Part shown: one piece after another, positions 51,925 to 61,379 of the stretch
Layout: every line of letters starts with the position of its first letter
Numbering within the stretch: position 1 is the first letter of the stretch
Assembly (NCBI GenBank): GCA_965226045.1
Contig: CBDDBU010000024.1
Coordinates: 196,174 to 260,173, forward strand
From: CBDDBU01 sp965226045
GTDB taxonomy: Bacteria; Pseudomonadota; Alphaproteobacteria; VGEJ01
Reading direction: 5' to 3'
DNA length: 64,000 nucleotides
Program-made: the position numbers and the translations under genes
Notes under the pieces: generated by a model
What the model was told of the DNA's origin: nothing
The model's input: the letters and a program-made list of their open reading frames with translations, nothing else
The model's database searches: none

Positions 51925-53402
51925 GGCGATGTCCCTATCTCTGTTGAAATTCGTGGGTCAGGCGTCGCTGGTTGATGATGCTATGCTGCCTTCATGATGG
52001 TTTCAATGGCACTGTCGGCCTGAGCCTTTCTCAAGTGTTCCTGGAGAGCATTTCGGAGGATGGGCAGCTGACGATAGGCCTTGAGGCGACGGAAGGTTTT
52101 CTGGGCCTCCAGCAGGCCGGCGGCGGTCCATCTGAGCGCCATCTCGGCGTGTCTCCAGCGTTTGACGTTGCGGGTGACCTGGCGCACCGTGCCGAGCGCG
52201 TTCTCGACGATGTTGGTGCAGGCGAGCGAGCGCCGGAGTTCGTGCGGCAGGCCGAGGCGGATGACGGTGAGTATCTCGTCCAGCCCCTCCAGGATGCTGC
52301 CCGAGACGCCCGGTTCCTCATGCTCCAGACGCCGGGCCAGGTTGCGCAGCAGCCGTTCGGCCTTGTCTGCGTCGTCCTGGTCCCAGGCCTGACGGAGCGC
52401 CTTCTTGACGCTCGCATGCAAATGCAGGGGCAGGCGCTCGATGATGTTACGGCCCTTGTGGACCTGGCAGCGCTGGATGGCGGCGGCCACACCGAAGGTG
52501 TTGCGGATCGCTTTGCTGAGCGCCTTCGCGCCATCGACGATGAACAGCCGGGGCAGCGTCGGATCGAGCCCCCTGGCGAGGAGATTGTCGAGCAAGGCCT
52601 GGACGACGACAGTGTTCTCCGTCGCCCCCTCGACCACGGCCAGGACATGCTTGTCGCCGTTGCCATCGACGCCGATCGCCGCCACCAAGACATGGTCGCC
52701 GACATGCAGACCGTCGATCTGGATGACCAGCAGGTCGAGCTCCGAGAGGTCCGAGGCAAGCCAGGCCTTCATCTTCTTGCGCGACAGCGCCACAAAGCGC
52801 CGGGAAACGGCCGACTTCGAGGTGCCGTCGCCACGCGCTTTCGCCAGGTCGCCCTCGGGCAGACGGACCGCGCGGTGGTACTTGCGGGTCGACACGTTCA
52901 GCACCATCAGGTTGAGCGCCCACTCGAGCAACAGGTTGCCGTCGCGCAGCACCTGCCAGCTCTCCAAACCCACCTCCTTGCCAGCATGGTCGCGAACCCG
53001 TGGCCGCTGCACTTTCACGCGGCCGCCGTGGTAGCCGATCTCGCTCTGCGTATGGCCCCAGCGATAACCCCGACGGTTCCCATGGCGACGATGTCGGGCC
53101 CCGCACACGGTCGTGGCGTCCTCCTCCATCATCTCGGCCAAGGCCTCGACCCCGGCCAGGAGACAGAACCGATCCACGCTGAGACGGACTGCGTCCATCG
53201 CGTCTGCCAGCGGCGGCATAGGAAACGAGGTGGCAAGGGCTTTCGGGCTACTGGAACTACGGACCCAGGTCTGATTGGCCCGATGCGTGTTGTATGTGAG
53301 GGATCGTGGGTTTGCAGCACCCGGTAGCGGTAACGGCTCTCAGGAGAGCGACAGTTGGGGGACTTAGTTGCAACGGATCGGGATGACCGGGACAGGACGT
53401 CC
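51925..53402. mobile_element. IS256-family element, type A copy 2
   Basis: The element starts with GGCGATGTCCC at 51925. Its far end is recognisable near 53402 (GACCGGGACA) but the last 140 bases, from about 53262, are full of indels compared with copy 1. The transposase part is clean. A target duplication cannot be tested because the right flank is IS66-like sequence and not IS1182. Confidence 0.85.
51981..53219 (-). CDS. IS256-family transposase (type A, uninterrupted copy)
   Basis: 412 residues from MPPLADAMDAVRLSVDRFCL to the stop. All mutator-family parts are in one frame: LLVIQIDGLHVGDHV, RLFIVDGAKALSKAI, QRCQVHKGRNIIERLPLHLH, and LACTNIVENALGTVRQVTRN, the segment split in copy 1. The natural start in copy 1 is 19 residues earlier (MGKNIRSSS); here that stretch lies in the damaged zone, so this shorter start is what remains. 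It differs from copy 1 by a few residues (Tyr for Asp, Ser for Pro). Confidence 0.88.
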   Translation of the reverse strand: MPPLADAMDAVRLSVDRFCLLAGVEALAEMMEEDATTVCGARHRRHGNRRGYRWGHTQSEIGYHGGRVKVQRPRVRDHAGKEVGLESWQVLRDGNLLLEWALNLMVLNVSTRKYHRAVRLPEGDLAKARGDGTSKSAVSRRFVALSRKKMKAWLASDLSELDLLVIQIDGLHVGDHVLVAAIGVDGNGDKHVLAVVEGATENTVVVQALLDNLLARGLDPTLPRLFIVDGAKALSKAIRNTFGVAAAIQRCQVHKGRNIIERLPLHLHASVKKALRQAWDQDDADKAERLLRNLARRLEHEEPGVSGSILEGLDEILTVIRLGLPHELRRSLACTNIVENALGTVRQVTRNVKRWRHAEMALRWTAAGLLEAQKTFRRLKAYRQLPILRNALQEHLRKAQADSAIETIMKAA

Positions 53403-54207
53403 CAGCCTTGCATCATCGGTCGATGGCGATCGACGGCTTACGAATGACCTGGCAAGAACGTCGTACGCGATCCGCTCGCGAGAGTCGGGATAGTGTTCCG
53501 GAGCATTTTCAACCAGTTTGGCCATTCTGAGGTCACGTTCGGCCTCATTGTTGTATGCTGGCGTGCGCGGTCGGTGAGGAATGCGCAGGCATCCCTCCTT
53601 GCGCTTGCCGAGGCGGAGCGCGAGGTCTATGACCGATGACGGTGTATCTTTCGTCCGCGCTTGCCATTCCCGAGCAGGCCGGCAAGTACCTCGTGGCCAA
53701 GGCGATCCGGCGTGGCCAACAGGATGCGCGTCCCATCGCCCGCGAGATCGCTGTGCATGAACCCGAAAATCATGCACGTCGACGAGCCGTTCACACTCGG
53801 AAGCTCGATCCCTGAGATGCTCAAGGAGGCGGTGCATCGCGTCTATGGTGAGTCTTCCTTCCGACGTCATGACGATGCCTGGCGTTCACCCACGAGATGG
53901 GCGTTCGCAGGCACCGTGGCGCACGACCCATGATCTTCATGGATGGCGGCAAAATCGTCGATGGCCGCGGATGCCTTCGACATTCTTCTCGAACCCCCGC
54001 AACGAGCGTCACCGCAGCCGATTCGCTAGGACGGCCAGGATATGGGGTGCACAGCACGTGAACGCCGCGGGCCGGGCGGGCGAGCCGCAATCCGGTTTCG
54101 TCGCGGTGGCTTGGGGTCGGGGTCCAGGTAGACGGATCACGCCGCGCATAGGGGGCGAAGCCCAGGCGCTCGATAGAGCCTGGCAGGTTCGCGCGGATGG
54201 CGAGTGA
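53403..54207 (-). pseudogene. IS66-family transposase remnant, heavily frameshifted
   Basis: Pieces of a TnpC protein are scattered over frames: RDETGLRLARPARGVHVLCT with the first catalytic Asp, MKIMGRA and CLRTPISWVNARH (compare VHDH and ALCNAHLLREL), then LALRLGKRKEGCLR and AYNNEAERDLRMAKL, then MMQGWDVLSRS near the end. Spacing is expanded by many small insertions. It lies in the error-rich zone, so it may be an intact IS66 read badly or a true decayed copy. Confidence 0.65.
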
Positions 54208-56294
54208 TGGAACGGCTGTGCAAAGTTGACCCCTGTTGAAGGGGTCGATCATGAGTTCGTCCAAATTTGCGCTTCTCCTGAACGAACTGGGCTAGTACCA
54301 GGTAGTCACCCTCGTTTTTGGGCGGCCCGTAGGTGGACCGGGGCGGTCACGCCGTCCGGGAAGACGGCGCGGATCACGGCGGCGCAGTATTTCGCAGAGG
54401 CAGCGATGGGCCGATCTAAGGAGACCTCCAGTGCGGGCGTGAAGGTCTCGCGCACATCGAAGACCTGTCGACAGACGGGCGCGCGGTGACGGTCGGCGTC
54501 CGACAGCGGTGCGCCGCAGCCCGAACAGGCGGAGGGGTCATGATCGGCACGAGCATGGAGCGGGATGCTGGGGCCAACGCCAGACCAAGTCGTTCCCTTG
54601 TGGAGCGGCTGGACGCTGCTACGGATCTGCCGAAGCCCTCGCCGGGTCTGGGCTATCGGCGTGCGGCTACGACGCGGTGCGGCGCTACTTGCCAAGCCGT
54701 CGCTGGCGGGTGGCTTGCTGCTGTTGGTGCTGTCGAGCGGCGCAGACCGATGTCGCCGTTGCGTGTTCTCGCAGGGTCGAGGCGTATCAGTTCGACTGGA
54801 GCACGAGTACATGGTGCTGGCGGGGGTGACGCCGTGGCCAGGCGCAACAGCCCCTGGCCCCATTCCCGGAAGTTCTTGACGACTGTGGTTGCGAAGGATG
54901 AGCCAGGTCAAGAAGATGTTCGCAGCCCACGACCGAAGGCATTCCGGCATGTTCGGCAGAGGTGCCTCGTGCCAGCGCGACAGCGTCTACGGGACAACAT
55001 GAAGACGGCGGTGCAGACCGTCCTCATGGCGGCAAGCACCGCGAGGCGTTCAACCGGCGGCTTCGGCAGATGTAACGCCGGCCACCACCTGGTCGAACCT
55101 TACAGCATGCACGCCGCTGAGCGGGATGGGAGAAGTTCCGGCCTGCGTAGGTCGAGAACCAGGTCGGGCGCGAAGTTGAACCATCACGACGGTCGGTTCC
55201 GCACCCCGCGGCCTGCGTCTTCAAGACCTACACGCGCTCAGACTGCGCCAGCTCCGACCAGCATCTCGTCCTAGAGCGCCGAGCGTCATGGCCCGAGACC
55301 ATCACCTGTTCAAGGACAGACTGTCTTGGCAGGTGTCGAGGAGCGAGACATGGTCGACGTCCCTGGTCGAAGCTATCGCGCCGTGCCGAACGGCGGGTCC
55401 ACGCGGTCCCGGCGATCGCTGTCGAAGACCTGCTCTGGTGCGCTTCAGAAACAGCAACAAGTACAGCGTGGCATGGCGCGCAGCCGCACCGGCTCGTCCG
55501 GTCGAGGTCCATGCAAAGGCCGATCGCATGCGCATCCGCCAGGACGATGCGAGATCGTCGCCGAGCATGCCCGGGCTTCGCGCCGCGATCAGACCGTCTA
55601 CCGACCCGTGGCACTAGGTGCCCGTGCTGGCGATGGAAGCGCGGTGCGGCTTCGTCAACGCAATCAGCGCCGTGGCACAGGACTGGGCGCTCGTCGCCGG
55701 CGACCCTGAAATATCGCGTGCGCGTCCGGCTCGCCGGCACACGACGACGCGCAACATAGACGCGATTCTATGGAGTCAAGAGATCGATCACCGACGCGTG
55801 CTGGCGGATGGGCTGGCGGCGGTGGAGGCCGCCTGTGCATCGAGGCGCTCGCTGGCGGTCAGTGTGCGGCGCCGACGTCGTGCTCAACATCCTCAATCGT
55901 CGGCGCCAGCCGTCCGAGACGGCGCCGATCCCGACGCCCGCGAACCTGCGTCTTCGCTTTGAGCCGGTGGCCGATTGCACCCGCTACGACCGCTTGAGGG
56001 GGGTCGGCCATGGAGCGCCATGAGGTCCTGGAGATGATGGCCGCACTCAAGCTCGCCGGCATGCGAAAACGCGTTCGACGAGGTGCTCGCCGACGGCCTC
56101 AAGCGCCAGCATCCGATGCAGCGAATCATCGGCGAGCTGTTGAAGGCCGAGATCGCCGACAAGCAGGCGCGATCCATCAAGTACCAGATGAGTGGCGCCA
56201 AGCTGCCGCTGGCCAAGGAGCTGGCCGACTTCGACTTCACCGACACCCCGGTCAACGAGCCGCTGGTCCGCGAGTTGGCGGTCGGCGGCTTCCT
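54208..56294 (+). mobile_element. IS21-family element, copy 3, degraded and 3' truncated
   Basis: The left end TGGAACGG.TGTGCAAAGTTG is recognisable at 54208. Up to about 55870 the sequence follows copies 1 and 2 only roughly, with many small insertions (about 190 extra bases over 1.9 kb). From about 55870 to 56294 it is practically identical to them, with a small insertion at 56064. At 56294 it breaks off in istB and joins the end of IS1182. The TAG of istA is present at 55615-55617. Confidence 0.85.
56010..56294 (+). pseudogene. istB fragment (copy 3)
   Basis: The IstB start MERHEVLEMMAALKLAGMR is intact; a small insertion at about 56064 (CGAAAACGCG for CGCGACGCG) shifts the frame, after which the second frame continues VLADGLKRQHPMQRIIGELL to VRELAVGGFL. 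There it is cut before the Walker A motif by the IS1182 fragment. No ATPase can be made. Confidence 0.85.
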
Positions 56295-56374
56295 GACGGC
56301 CTCCATCACGCGCGGGCAAATCAACTGATACCATCGAATCCTATTTCGACTCCCGGCTCAAGTCCGACAGGCTG
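56295..56374. mobile_element. IS1182-family element, copy B, right terminal fragment
   Basis: 80 bases equal to the right end of copy A (24924-25003), ending CAGGCTG and followed by CTA, then IS630. It is the missing end of the element that begins at 50631. Confidence 0.9.
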
Positions 56375-56377
56375 CTA

Positions 56378-57414
56378 GAGCATGATTCGGTTTTGAACCG
56401 AAGGGATTCCCTAAGCGGTTGGTTTGTGATTCAAGATGCTGGCTAGAGATGGAGGCCAGCATGCATGGGAGGACCGTATTCGGAGGATCTTCGATCTCGC
56501 GTGATTGGTCGGGTTGAGGCTGGGCGCCCGGTTCGCGAGGTGGCGGCGGCATTCCAAGTCAGCGTCGCCAGTGTGGTGAAGTGGTCACAACGCTACCGGG
56601 CGACGGGGAGTGTGGCGGCGAAGCCGATGGGCAGCCGGATGGCGCGATTCGTTGATTGGCGAGCGGGCGTGGCTGTTGGAGCGGATTGCCGCCTCGCCTG
56701 ACCTCACGCTACGTGCCTTGGTGTCCGACGCGGGGTGCGGGCGAGTTACGGATCGCTCTGGCGGCTGTTGCACGACGAGGGCATCAGTTTCGAAAAAAAA
56801 GCCTGTACGCCAGCGAACAAGATCGACCTCCGACGTGGCCCGGCGACGGGCGCGCTGGAAGAAGTATCAGGCCGGCTCGACCCCTCGCGTCTGGTCTTTA
56901 TCGACGAGACCTGGGCCAAGACCAATATGACACGCCGCCACGGCCGCTGCCGGAAGGGGGAGCGGCTCATCGCCAAGGTGCCGCACGGCCGTTGGCACAC
57001 CTTGACCCTTCCTGGCCGCCCTACGTCACGACCGCATCGACGCGCTCTGCGTCCTCGATGGGCCGATCAACGGTCCCAGCTTTCTCGCCTATGTCGAGCA
57101 GTTCCTGGTGCCGACGCTCCGCCCTGGCGACATCGTCATCATGGACAACCTTGGCTCTCACAAGGGCTTCCGGGTGCGCCGTGCCATTCGCGCCGCCGAC
57201 GCCAAGCTCCTGTTCCTGCCACCCTACTCGCCAGACCTCAACCCCATCGAACAGGTCTTTGCCAAGCTCAAAACCTTGCTACGCAAGGCTGATGAGCGAA
57301 CCATCGAGGCAACCTGGCAGCGCATCGGTCAATTGCTCGACCGTTTCAGCCCACAGGAATGCCAAAACTACATCGCCAACTCTGGATACGCTTCAAACTA
57401 AGTGGATCGTGCTC
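56378..57414. mobile_element. IS630-family element (1037 bp)
   Basis: Inverted ends GAGCA.GAT.C..TT (56378 onward; complement ending 57414) flanked by TA on both sides (56376-56377 and 57415-57416), the target of IS630/Tc1-mariner elements. It has gone into the CTAG target repeat of the IS1182 copy, splitting it as CTA and TAG. It is thus the younger insertion. Confidence 0.9.
56465..57401 (+). pseudogene. IS630-family transposase, several frameshifts
   Basis: The start MGGPYSEDLRSRVIGRVEAG is clear and the end reads NLGSHKGFRVRRAIRAADAK, LLFLPPYSPDLNPIEQVFAK with the last Asp/Glu. In between the frame changes near 56650 (to IGERAWLLERIAASPDLTLR), 56735, and 57005 (before RHDRIDALCVLDGPING). 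The first Asp lies in LVFIDETWAKTNMTRRHGRC. A run of nine As at 56798 is near one change. Several IS630 transposases use one programmed frameshift, but not three. Confidence 0.85.
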
Positions 57415-57429
57415 TAGCCGACTCCCTGG

Positions 57430-57456
57430 CACCCTCGGGCATAACTTGAGGGTCCA
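57430..57456. repeat. Palindromic repeat, imperfect copy
   Basis: CACCCTCGGGCATAACTTGAGGGTCCA: arms CCTC.GG and CTTGAGG around a short loop. It is related to the better-paired copy about 97 bases downstream. Such 'CCCTCGGGCTTGACCCGAGGG' elements are dispersed in many alphaproteobacterial intergenic regions. Confidence 0.6.
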
Positions 57457-57526
57457 CCGCCACCCTGGATGCTCACGTCAAGCGCGAGCATCGCAATAGG
57501 TAGGGAGGGGCGGCACCCAATACCTT

Positions 57527-57556
57527 GTCACCCTCGGGCTTGACCCGAGGGTCCAC
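57527..57556. repeat. Palindromic repeat, perfect stem
   Basis: GTCACCCTCGGGCTTGACCC followed by GAGGGTCCAC: the arms CCCTCGGG and CCCGAGGG pair perfectly around a CTTGA loop. It lies just downstream of the HD-domain gene on the minus strand and could serve as its transcript end, although there is no T-run. REP-like dispersed element. Confidence 0.65.
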
Positions 57557-57577
57557 GCGTGAGGCCGCGCGACTCGG

Positions 57578-57853
57578 TCAGGTGAACGTTCGCGGCTCGC
57601 GCGCGAAGACCCAGCGGACCATCGGCTCGAACGCCGAAAGCGGCAGGGAGTCATAGTCGGGATCGAAGGCGCACATGTCGACTGGGTGCGCCAAGTTGAC
57701 GCCGCGCATGCGCGAGAACAACGCCAGGATGCGACTCGCGAAACCCTCGCGGTACGTCGCAATGGCGGCGTCGGCCAGGTCGTAGTCTTGGCGCGTCGAG
57801 TCGCTCATGTGCACGAAGCCGACCATCGGGTCTGCCATCGTCGTTTCCGCCAT
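57578..57853 (-). pseudogene. HD-domain phosphohydrolase-like gene with the catalytic core deleted
   Basis: 91 residues. The N-terminal part (DSTRQDYDLADAAIATYREG, then ASRILALFSRMRG) and the C-terminal part (CAFDPDYDSLPLSAFEPMVR, then WVFAREPR) match the two ends of HD-domain metal-dependent phosphohydrolases of about 190-200 residues. The middle, with the HD metal ligands, is missing, and the junction LAHPVDMCAFDP stays in frame. The start overlaps the end of the hydantoinase-like gene by one base. The similarity is from memory of the family; it could instead be a small protein of its own. Confidence 0.6.
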
Positions 57854-59643
57854 CAGGCCGCTCCGCGAAGTTCGGTTGTGCGCGCCTCGTCGACTACGTA
57901 GTCGACGCCGTTATCGGCTAGCCCAAGCGCGACCCTGTACACCGTCTCGGCTCGTTCCTTACTTAGCCACTTGCGGTTGACGTCCCTGGCGACGCGCGCG
58001 GGCTCGCGCCGCGTCGGGTCGCCGTAGCCACCGCCCGCATTCATGCGGAAGACGATCGCCTCGCCCGGTCGGGTGCTCTCCTGGTGGAAGGACGGGAGCT
58101 TCTCGAGCTGGCCGTTGGCATGGCGCTTCCAATTCGCCGCAGGCGCGGCGTCGGTCCCCCCGAGCACGCCCTTGGGCGGGTTGAGATCGCCGTCGCTGCA
58201 ATAGGCCACCGTCATGTCGCCCGACAGCGAGCCATAGGCGCCCATGGTGGCCGGCGCTCCGTTCCACCGACCGCAACCCATCGTGTCCTCCGAGACATAG
58301 CGCGAATCGAAGAGGATTGGGTACATCCCCTCGTCGATCTCGATCGAATCGAGACAGCAAACGCCGCCGCCGTCGGGCGCCTCGTAAGTGAGCCAGCCGT
58401 CATGGCCGTGGAGACCCGGCCCGCCCGAGAGCCCGGCGATGAGCTGATTGATGTAGGGCACGTCCTTGCCAGAACGGGAGTCGACGCCCGAGAACACCGC
58501 CATGCCGGCGGCGAAATCCCCGCCGCCCTCGGCGAAGCCAAACGGCTCGCCCATCTGGGCAAAGCAGCATTGAATGGCATTGATCAAACGGTCATTGACG
58601 TTGGTGGTCGCGACCGAGGTCCCGGCCGGGTAGGTCGGCCGCCCCACAACGCAGCCGTCGCGCAACAGCATATTCACCCGACTGGCGCTTCCGGCGTTGT
58701 GGGGGATGGTCGGATCGAGGTTGTAGAACACCCCGATCCGGCACGAGCCGGTCGCGCAGGCTTCGGAGAGGTTGATGCCACCGGGCACGCAGTCCGGGTT
58801 GTCGCGTAGGTCCACCGTGACCATGCCCTCCTCGGGATCGACCGTGACAGTGGCTTTGATGGGCACGCCGTCATCCGCCACGCCCGGCACCGGATCGTGG
58901 GCCGTACTGTAGCTCCACGTGCCGGCCGGCAATTCCCGGATGGCGGCGATAGCGCGGCGCTCACCGTACTCCATCCACTCCTCGATGAAGGCCTTGATGG
59001 TCTCGACCCCGTAGCGCGCGATCAACTCATGGAGGCGGCGTTCGCCGATCCGACAGGCACCCACCTGCGCGCGGTAGTCGCCGTACCAGATCTTGCTGAC
59101 GCGGATCTTGTGGAGCCCGATGCGGACGATGTCGGCCTTGTCCTCGAAATCCTCCTGAATACGCACGCAGGGGAAATGCACCCCCTCCTGGTAGAGCTCG
59201 GCTGCGTAGGGCAGATAGGTCGTGGGTTCCGGGGCCCCAACATCGGCGTGGTGCGAGCGTGAAAGCGTCCAGAACAAAGGCTCGCCGTCGTGGAACACCG
59301 GCACCGACAGGGTCATATCGGCGTGATGGGTAACGCCGTGGTAGGGGCTGTTGTTGAAAAACGCGTCGCCCTCCTTGACGTCGTCGAACAGCTCGGTGTT
59401 GGGCCGGGTGGTGAGTTCGAGCGCGGAGACGTGGATCGGCATCGCCTCCTCGACGCTCACCAGACGGTGATCGTAGGTCAGTACCCCGCACGACATGTCG
59501 CGGGCGTTCTTGATCACCGCCGACCGACTGGCCTTCATCACGGTGTTCGACATCTCACGGATGATGGCCTCGAACCGGCTCGACAGAACCGCCATCAGCA
59601 CCGGATCGATCTTGTTCGAGGACGCCTCGGTGCTGTCGCTCAT
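57853..59643 (-). CDS. Hydantoinase B/oxoprolinase family protein
   Basis: 596 residues from ATG 59643 (MSDSTEASSNKIDPVLMAVL). Typical HyuB parts: SSRFEAIIREMSNTVMKASR, GDAFFNNSPYHGVTHHADMT, FWTLSRSHHADVGAPEPTTY, DLRDNPDCVPGGINLSEACA and GGYGDPTRREPARVARDVNR at the end. HyuB proteins act with HyuA in ATP-dependent opening of hydantoins or 5-oxoproline, or as acetone carboxylase subunits. No hyuA is present here, so the partner is elsewhere or lost. The gene is intact, unlike its neighbours. Confidence 0.92.
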   Translation of the reverse strand: MSDSTEASSNKIDPVLMAVLSSRFEAIIREMSNTVMKASRSAVIKNARDMSCGVLTYDHRLVSVEEAMPIHVSALELTTRPNTELFDDVKEGDAFFNNSPYHGVTHHADMTLSVPVFHDGEPLFWTLSRSHHADVGAPEPTTYLPYAAELYQEGVHFPCVRIQEDFEDKADIVRIGLHKIRVSKIWYGDYRAQVGACRIGERRLHELIARYGVETIKAFIEEWMEYGERRAIAAIRELPAGTWSYSTAHDPVPGVADDGVPIKATVTVDPEEGMVTVDLRDNPDCVPGGINLSEACATGSCRIGVFYNLDPTIPHNAGSASRVNMLLRDGCVVGRPTYPAGTSVATTNVNDRLINAIQCCFAQMGEPFGFAEGGGDFAAGMAVFSGVDSRSGKDVPYINQLIAGLSGGPGLHGHDGWLTYEAPDGGGVCCLDSIEIDEGMYPILFDSRYVSEDTMGCGRWNGAPATMGAYGSLSGDMTVAYCSDGDLNPPKGVLGGTDAAPAANWKRHANGQLEKLPSFHQESTRPGEAIVFRMNAGGGYGDPTRREPARVARDVNRKWLSKERAETVYRVALGLADNGVDYVVDEARTTELRGAA

Positions 59644-59736
59644 CGCCCGTTTCCCTCCGCCACGTGCCAACAAACGCCATTCTGGGGGTGGCGCCACCGG
59701 CATGGCAAGCGGCGATGGGCACGGCGTGCGCCAGGG

Positions 59737-59768
59737 CCAGGGTGTGGGCTAGCCAGGGTGTGGGCTAG
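59737..59768. repeat. Perfect 16-base tandem repeat
   Basis: CCAGGGTGTGGGCTAG occurs twice without gap in the divergent region between the hydantoinase-like gene and the first SDR gene. It may be an operator pair or only a slippage product. Confidence 0.8.
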
Positions 59769-59806
59769 TATGAGAGCGCGACCGCAAGGAGCCAGCGGAG
59801 GCGACC

Positions 59807-60588
59807 ATGAACCTGATGGACTTCAGCGCCAAGCGCGTCCTGATTACCGGCAGCACCATGGGCATCGGCTACGGTGCGGCCCGGCGTTCCGCGAGGGCGG
59901 CGCGCGGGTGGCCATCAACGGCCGTTCCGCCCACGGCGTGAACGACGCGATCGAGAGCCTGGGCGGCGGGCCAGACCTTGTCGCCGCGCCCGGCGATCTT
60001 CGTAGCATCGCCGTGTGCCAGACGGTGGTCGCGCAGGCGGTCGCGGCCCTTGGTGGGCTCGGTTGTCTCGTCAACAACACCAGCATCTGTCCCCTCGCTT
60101 ACCCCGAGGAGGTCACCGAGGCGCATTGGGACGAGGTCGTGCAGGTCAATCTCCGGTCGGCCTTCTTCTGCAGCCAAACCGCCCTGCCGGCGCTCCGCGA
60201 AGCGCAGGGCAACATCATCCACATCGCCTCGATCGCCGGCCTGTGCGCCGGGCCGACCGACAGCGCGGTCTACGCGATCACCAAGGGCGGCCTCGTCCAG
60301 ATGACGCGCGCCATGGCGCTCGAACTCGCGAGGGACGGGGTGCGCGTCATCTGCGTCTGTCCGGGCTACATCAATACGCCGTTATGCCAGATCGAGAACG
60401 AGATGACCGGCGGCCAGATCGACCGGTTCGTCGAAGCGGAGACACCGATGAAGCGCATCGGAGCGGTCGAGGAATGCGTCGCCAGCATCCTCTATTTCGC
60501 CTGGGACCGCGGGAGCTACTGCACCGGATCGATCTTGTCGGTCGATGGTGGCAACGCCGCCGCCGTCAGCATGGGCGGGCGGAACTGA
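59807..60588 (+). pseudogene. Short-chain dehydrogenase/reductase 1, one-base deletion
   Basis: GGAGG precedes the ATG. The protein begins MNLMDFSAKRVLITGSTMGI with the TGxxxGIG motif. Near 59880 the run CCCGG has lost a G, so the expected ARAFREGGARVAINGRSAHG continues in another frame. From there all SDR parts are present: CLVNNTSICPLAYPE, IIHIASIAGLCAGPTDSAVY with the Ser, YAITKGGLVQM with Tyr and Lys, and DGGNAAAVSMGG. If the base is a sequencing loss, the enzyme is complete (about 260 residues). Confidence 0.88.
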
Positions 60589-60610
60589 GCGGCCGCGGCG
60601 GAGCGAGGCG

Positions 60611-61379
60611 ATGACCATGCGGATGGACTTCACCGACAAGCGCATCCTGGTCACCGGCGGCAGCACGGGGATTGGCCGCGCCGCGGTGAAGGGTTTCGCC
60701 GAGCTCGGCGCGACGGTCGCGGTGAGCGGCCGCACCGCGCACGGTGTCGAGCAGGCGATCAAGGATCTGGATGGGGCCGGCCGTCTGATTGCCGCCGCTG
60801 GCGACCTCCCGCAGGTCGCCGAATGCGAGCGGGTGGTGGTCGGCGCGGTGACCGCGCTCGGCGGACTCGAAGTGGCTCGTCAACGGGGCGCACCGCCGTG
60901 AGGACAGGGACACTGACGATGTCACCGAGGGCCACTGGGAAGCGATGCTGTCGGTCAACGTGAAAGCGGCGTTCTTCTGCGCGAAGTCCGCAGCGGCGGC
61001 ACTGCGCGAGTCCCGGGGCTGCATCATCAACATCGCATCGACCTTGGGCGTTGCCGCCGGACCCGATGGCAGCACCGTCTATGGTGCGACCCAAGGCGCG
61101 CTCGTGCAGATGAGCCGATTGCTCGCGCTGGCGCACGGGCGCGACACCATCCGAGCCAACACGGTGTGCTCGGGCTGGACCGAAGCGGTGCCGCTCGGCC
61201 GCACCGGCACCCCCGACGAGGCCGCCGCCGCGGTTCTCGCGCTGGCCTGGGACAAGGCCAGCTACACCACCGGCGCGACGCTCGTGGTCGACGGCGGCTT
61301 CGCCTCCGGCCACTGCGCCGGTGGCGCCACGCGAGTCTCGCGCTCAGCGCTCGGCGTCACGAAAGAAGAGCAGCCGTAA
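60611..61379 (+). pseudogene. Short-chain dehydrogenase/reductase 2, one-base insertion
   Basis: A paralogue of SDR 1, 22 bases downstream. Start MTMRMDFTDKRILVTGGSTG; AAAGDLPQVAECERVVVGAV follows. Near 60872 an extra G (GTGGCTCGTC for GTGCTCGTC) shifts the frame; repaired it reads LEVLVNGAHRREDRDTDDVT and goes on to NIASTLGVAAGPDGSTVYGA, with Tyr but ATQG in place of the usual xxxK. The catalytic Lys may therefore be changed. The end overlaps the convergent permease gene by 36 bases. Confidence 0.85.

Noticed and set aside
51972..53327. Plus-strand open frame of 451 codons opposite the IS256 transposase
   Set aside because: Antisense of a recognised transposase; no start signal and no family.
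59290..59806. N-terminal extension of SDR 1 back to 59290
   Set aside because: This part is antisense to the hydantoinase-like gene; the true start with GGAGG and the Rossmann motif is at 59807 in another frame.
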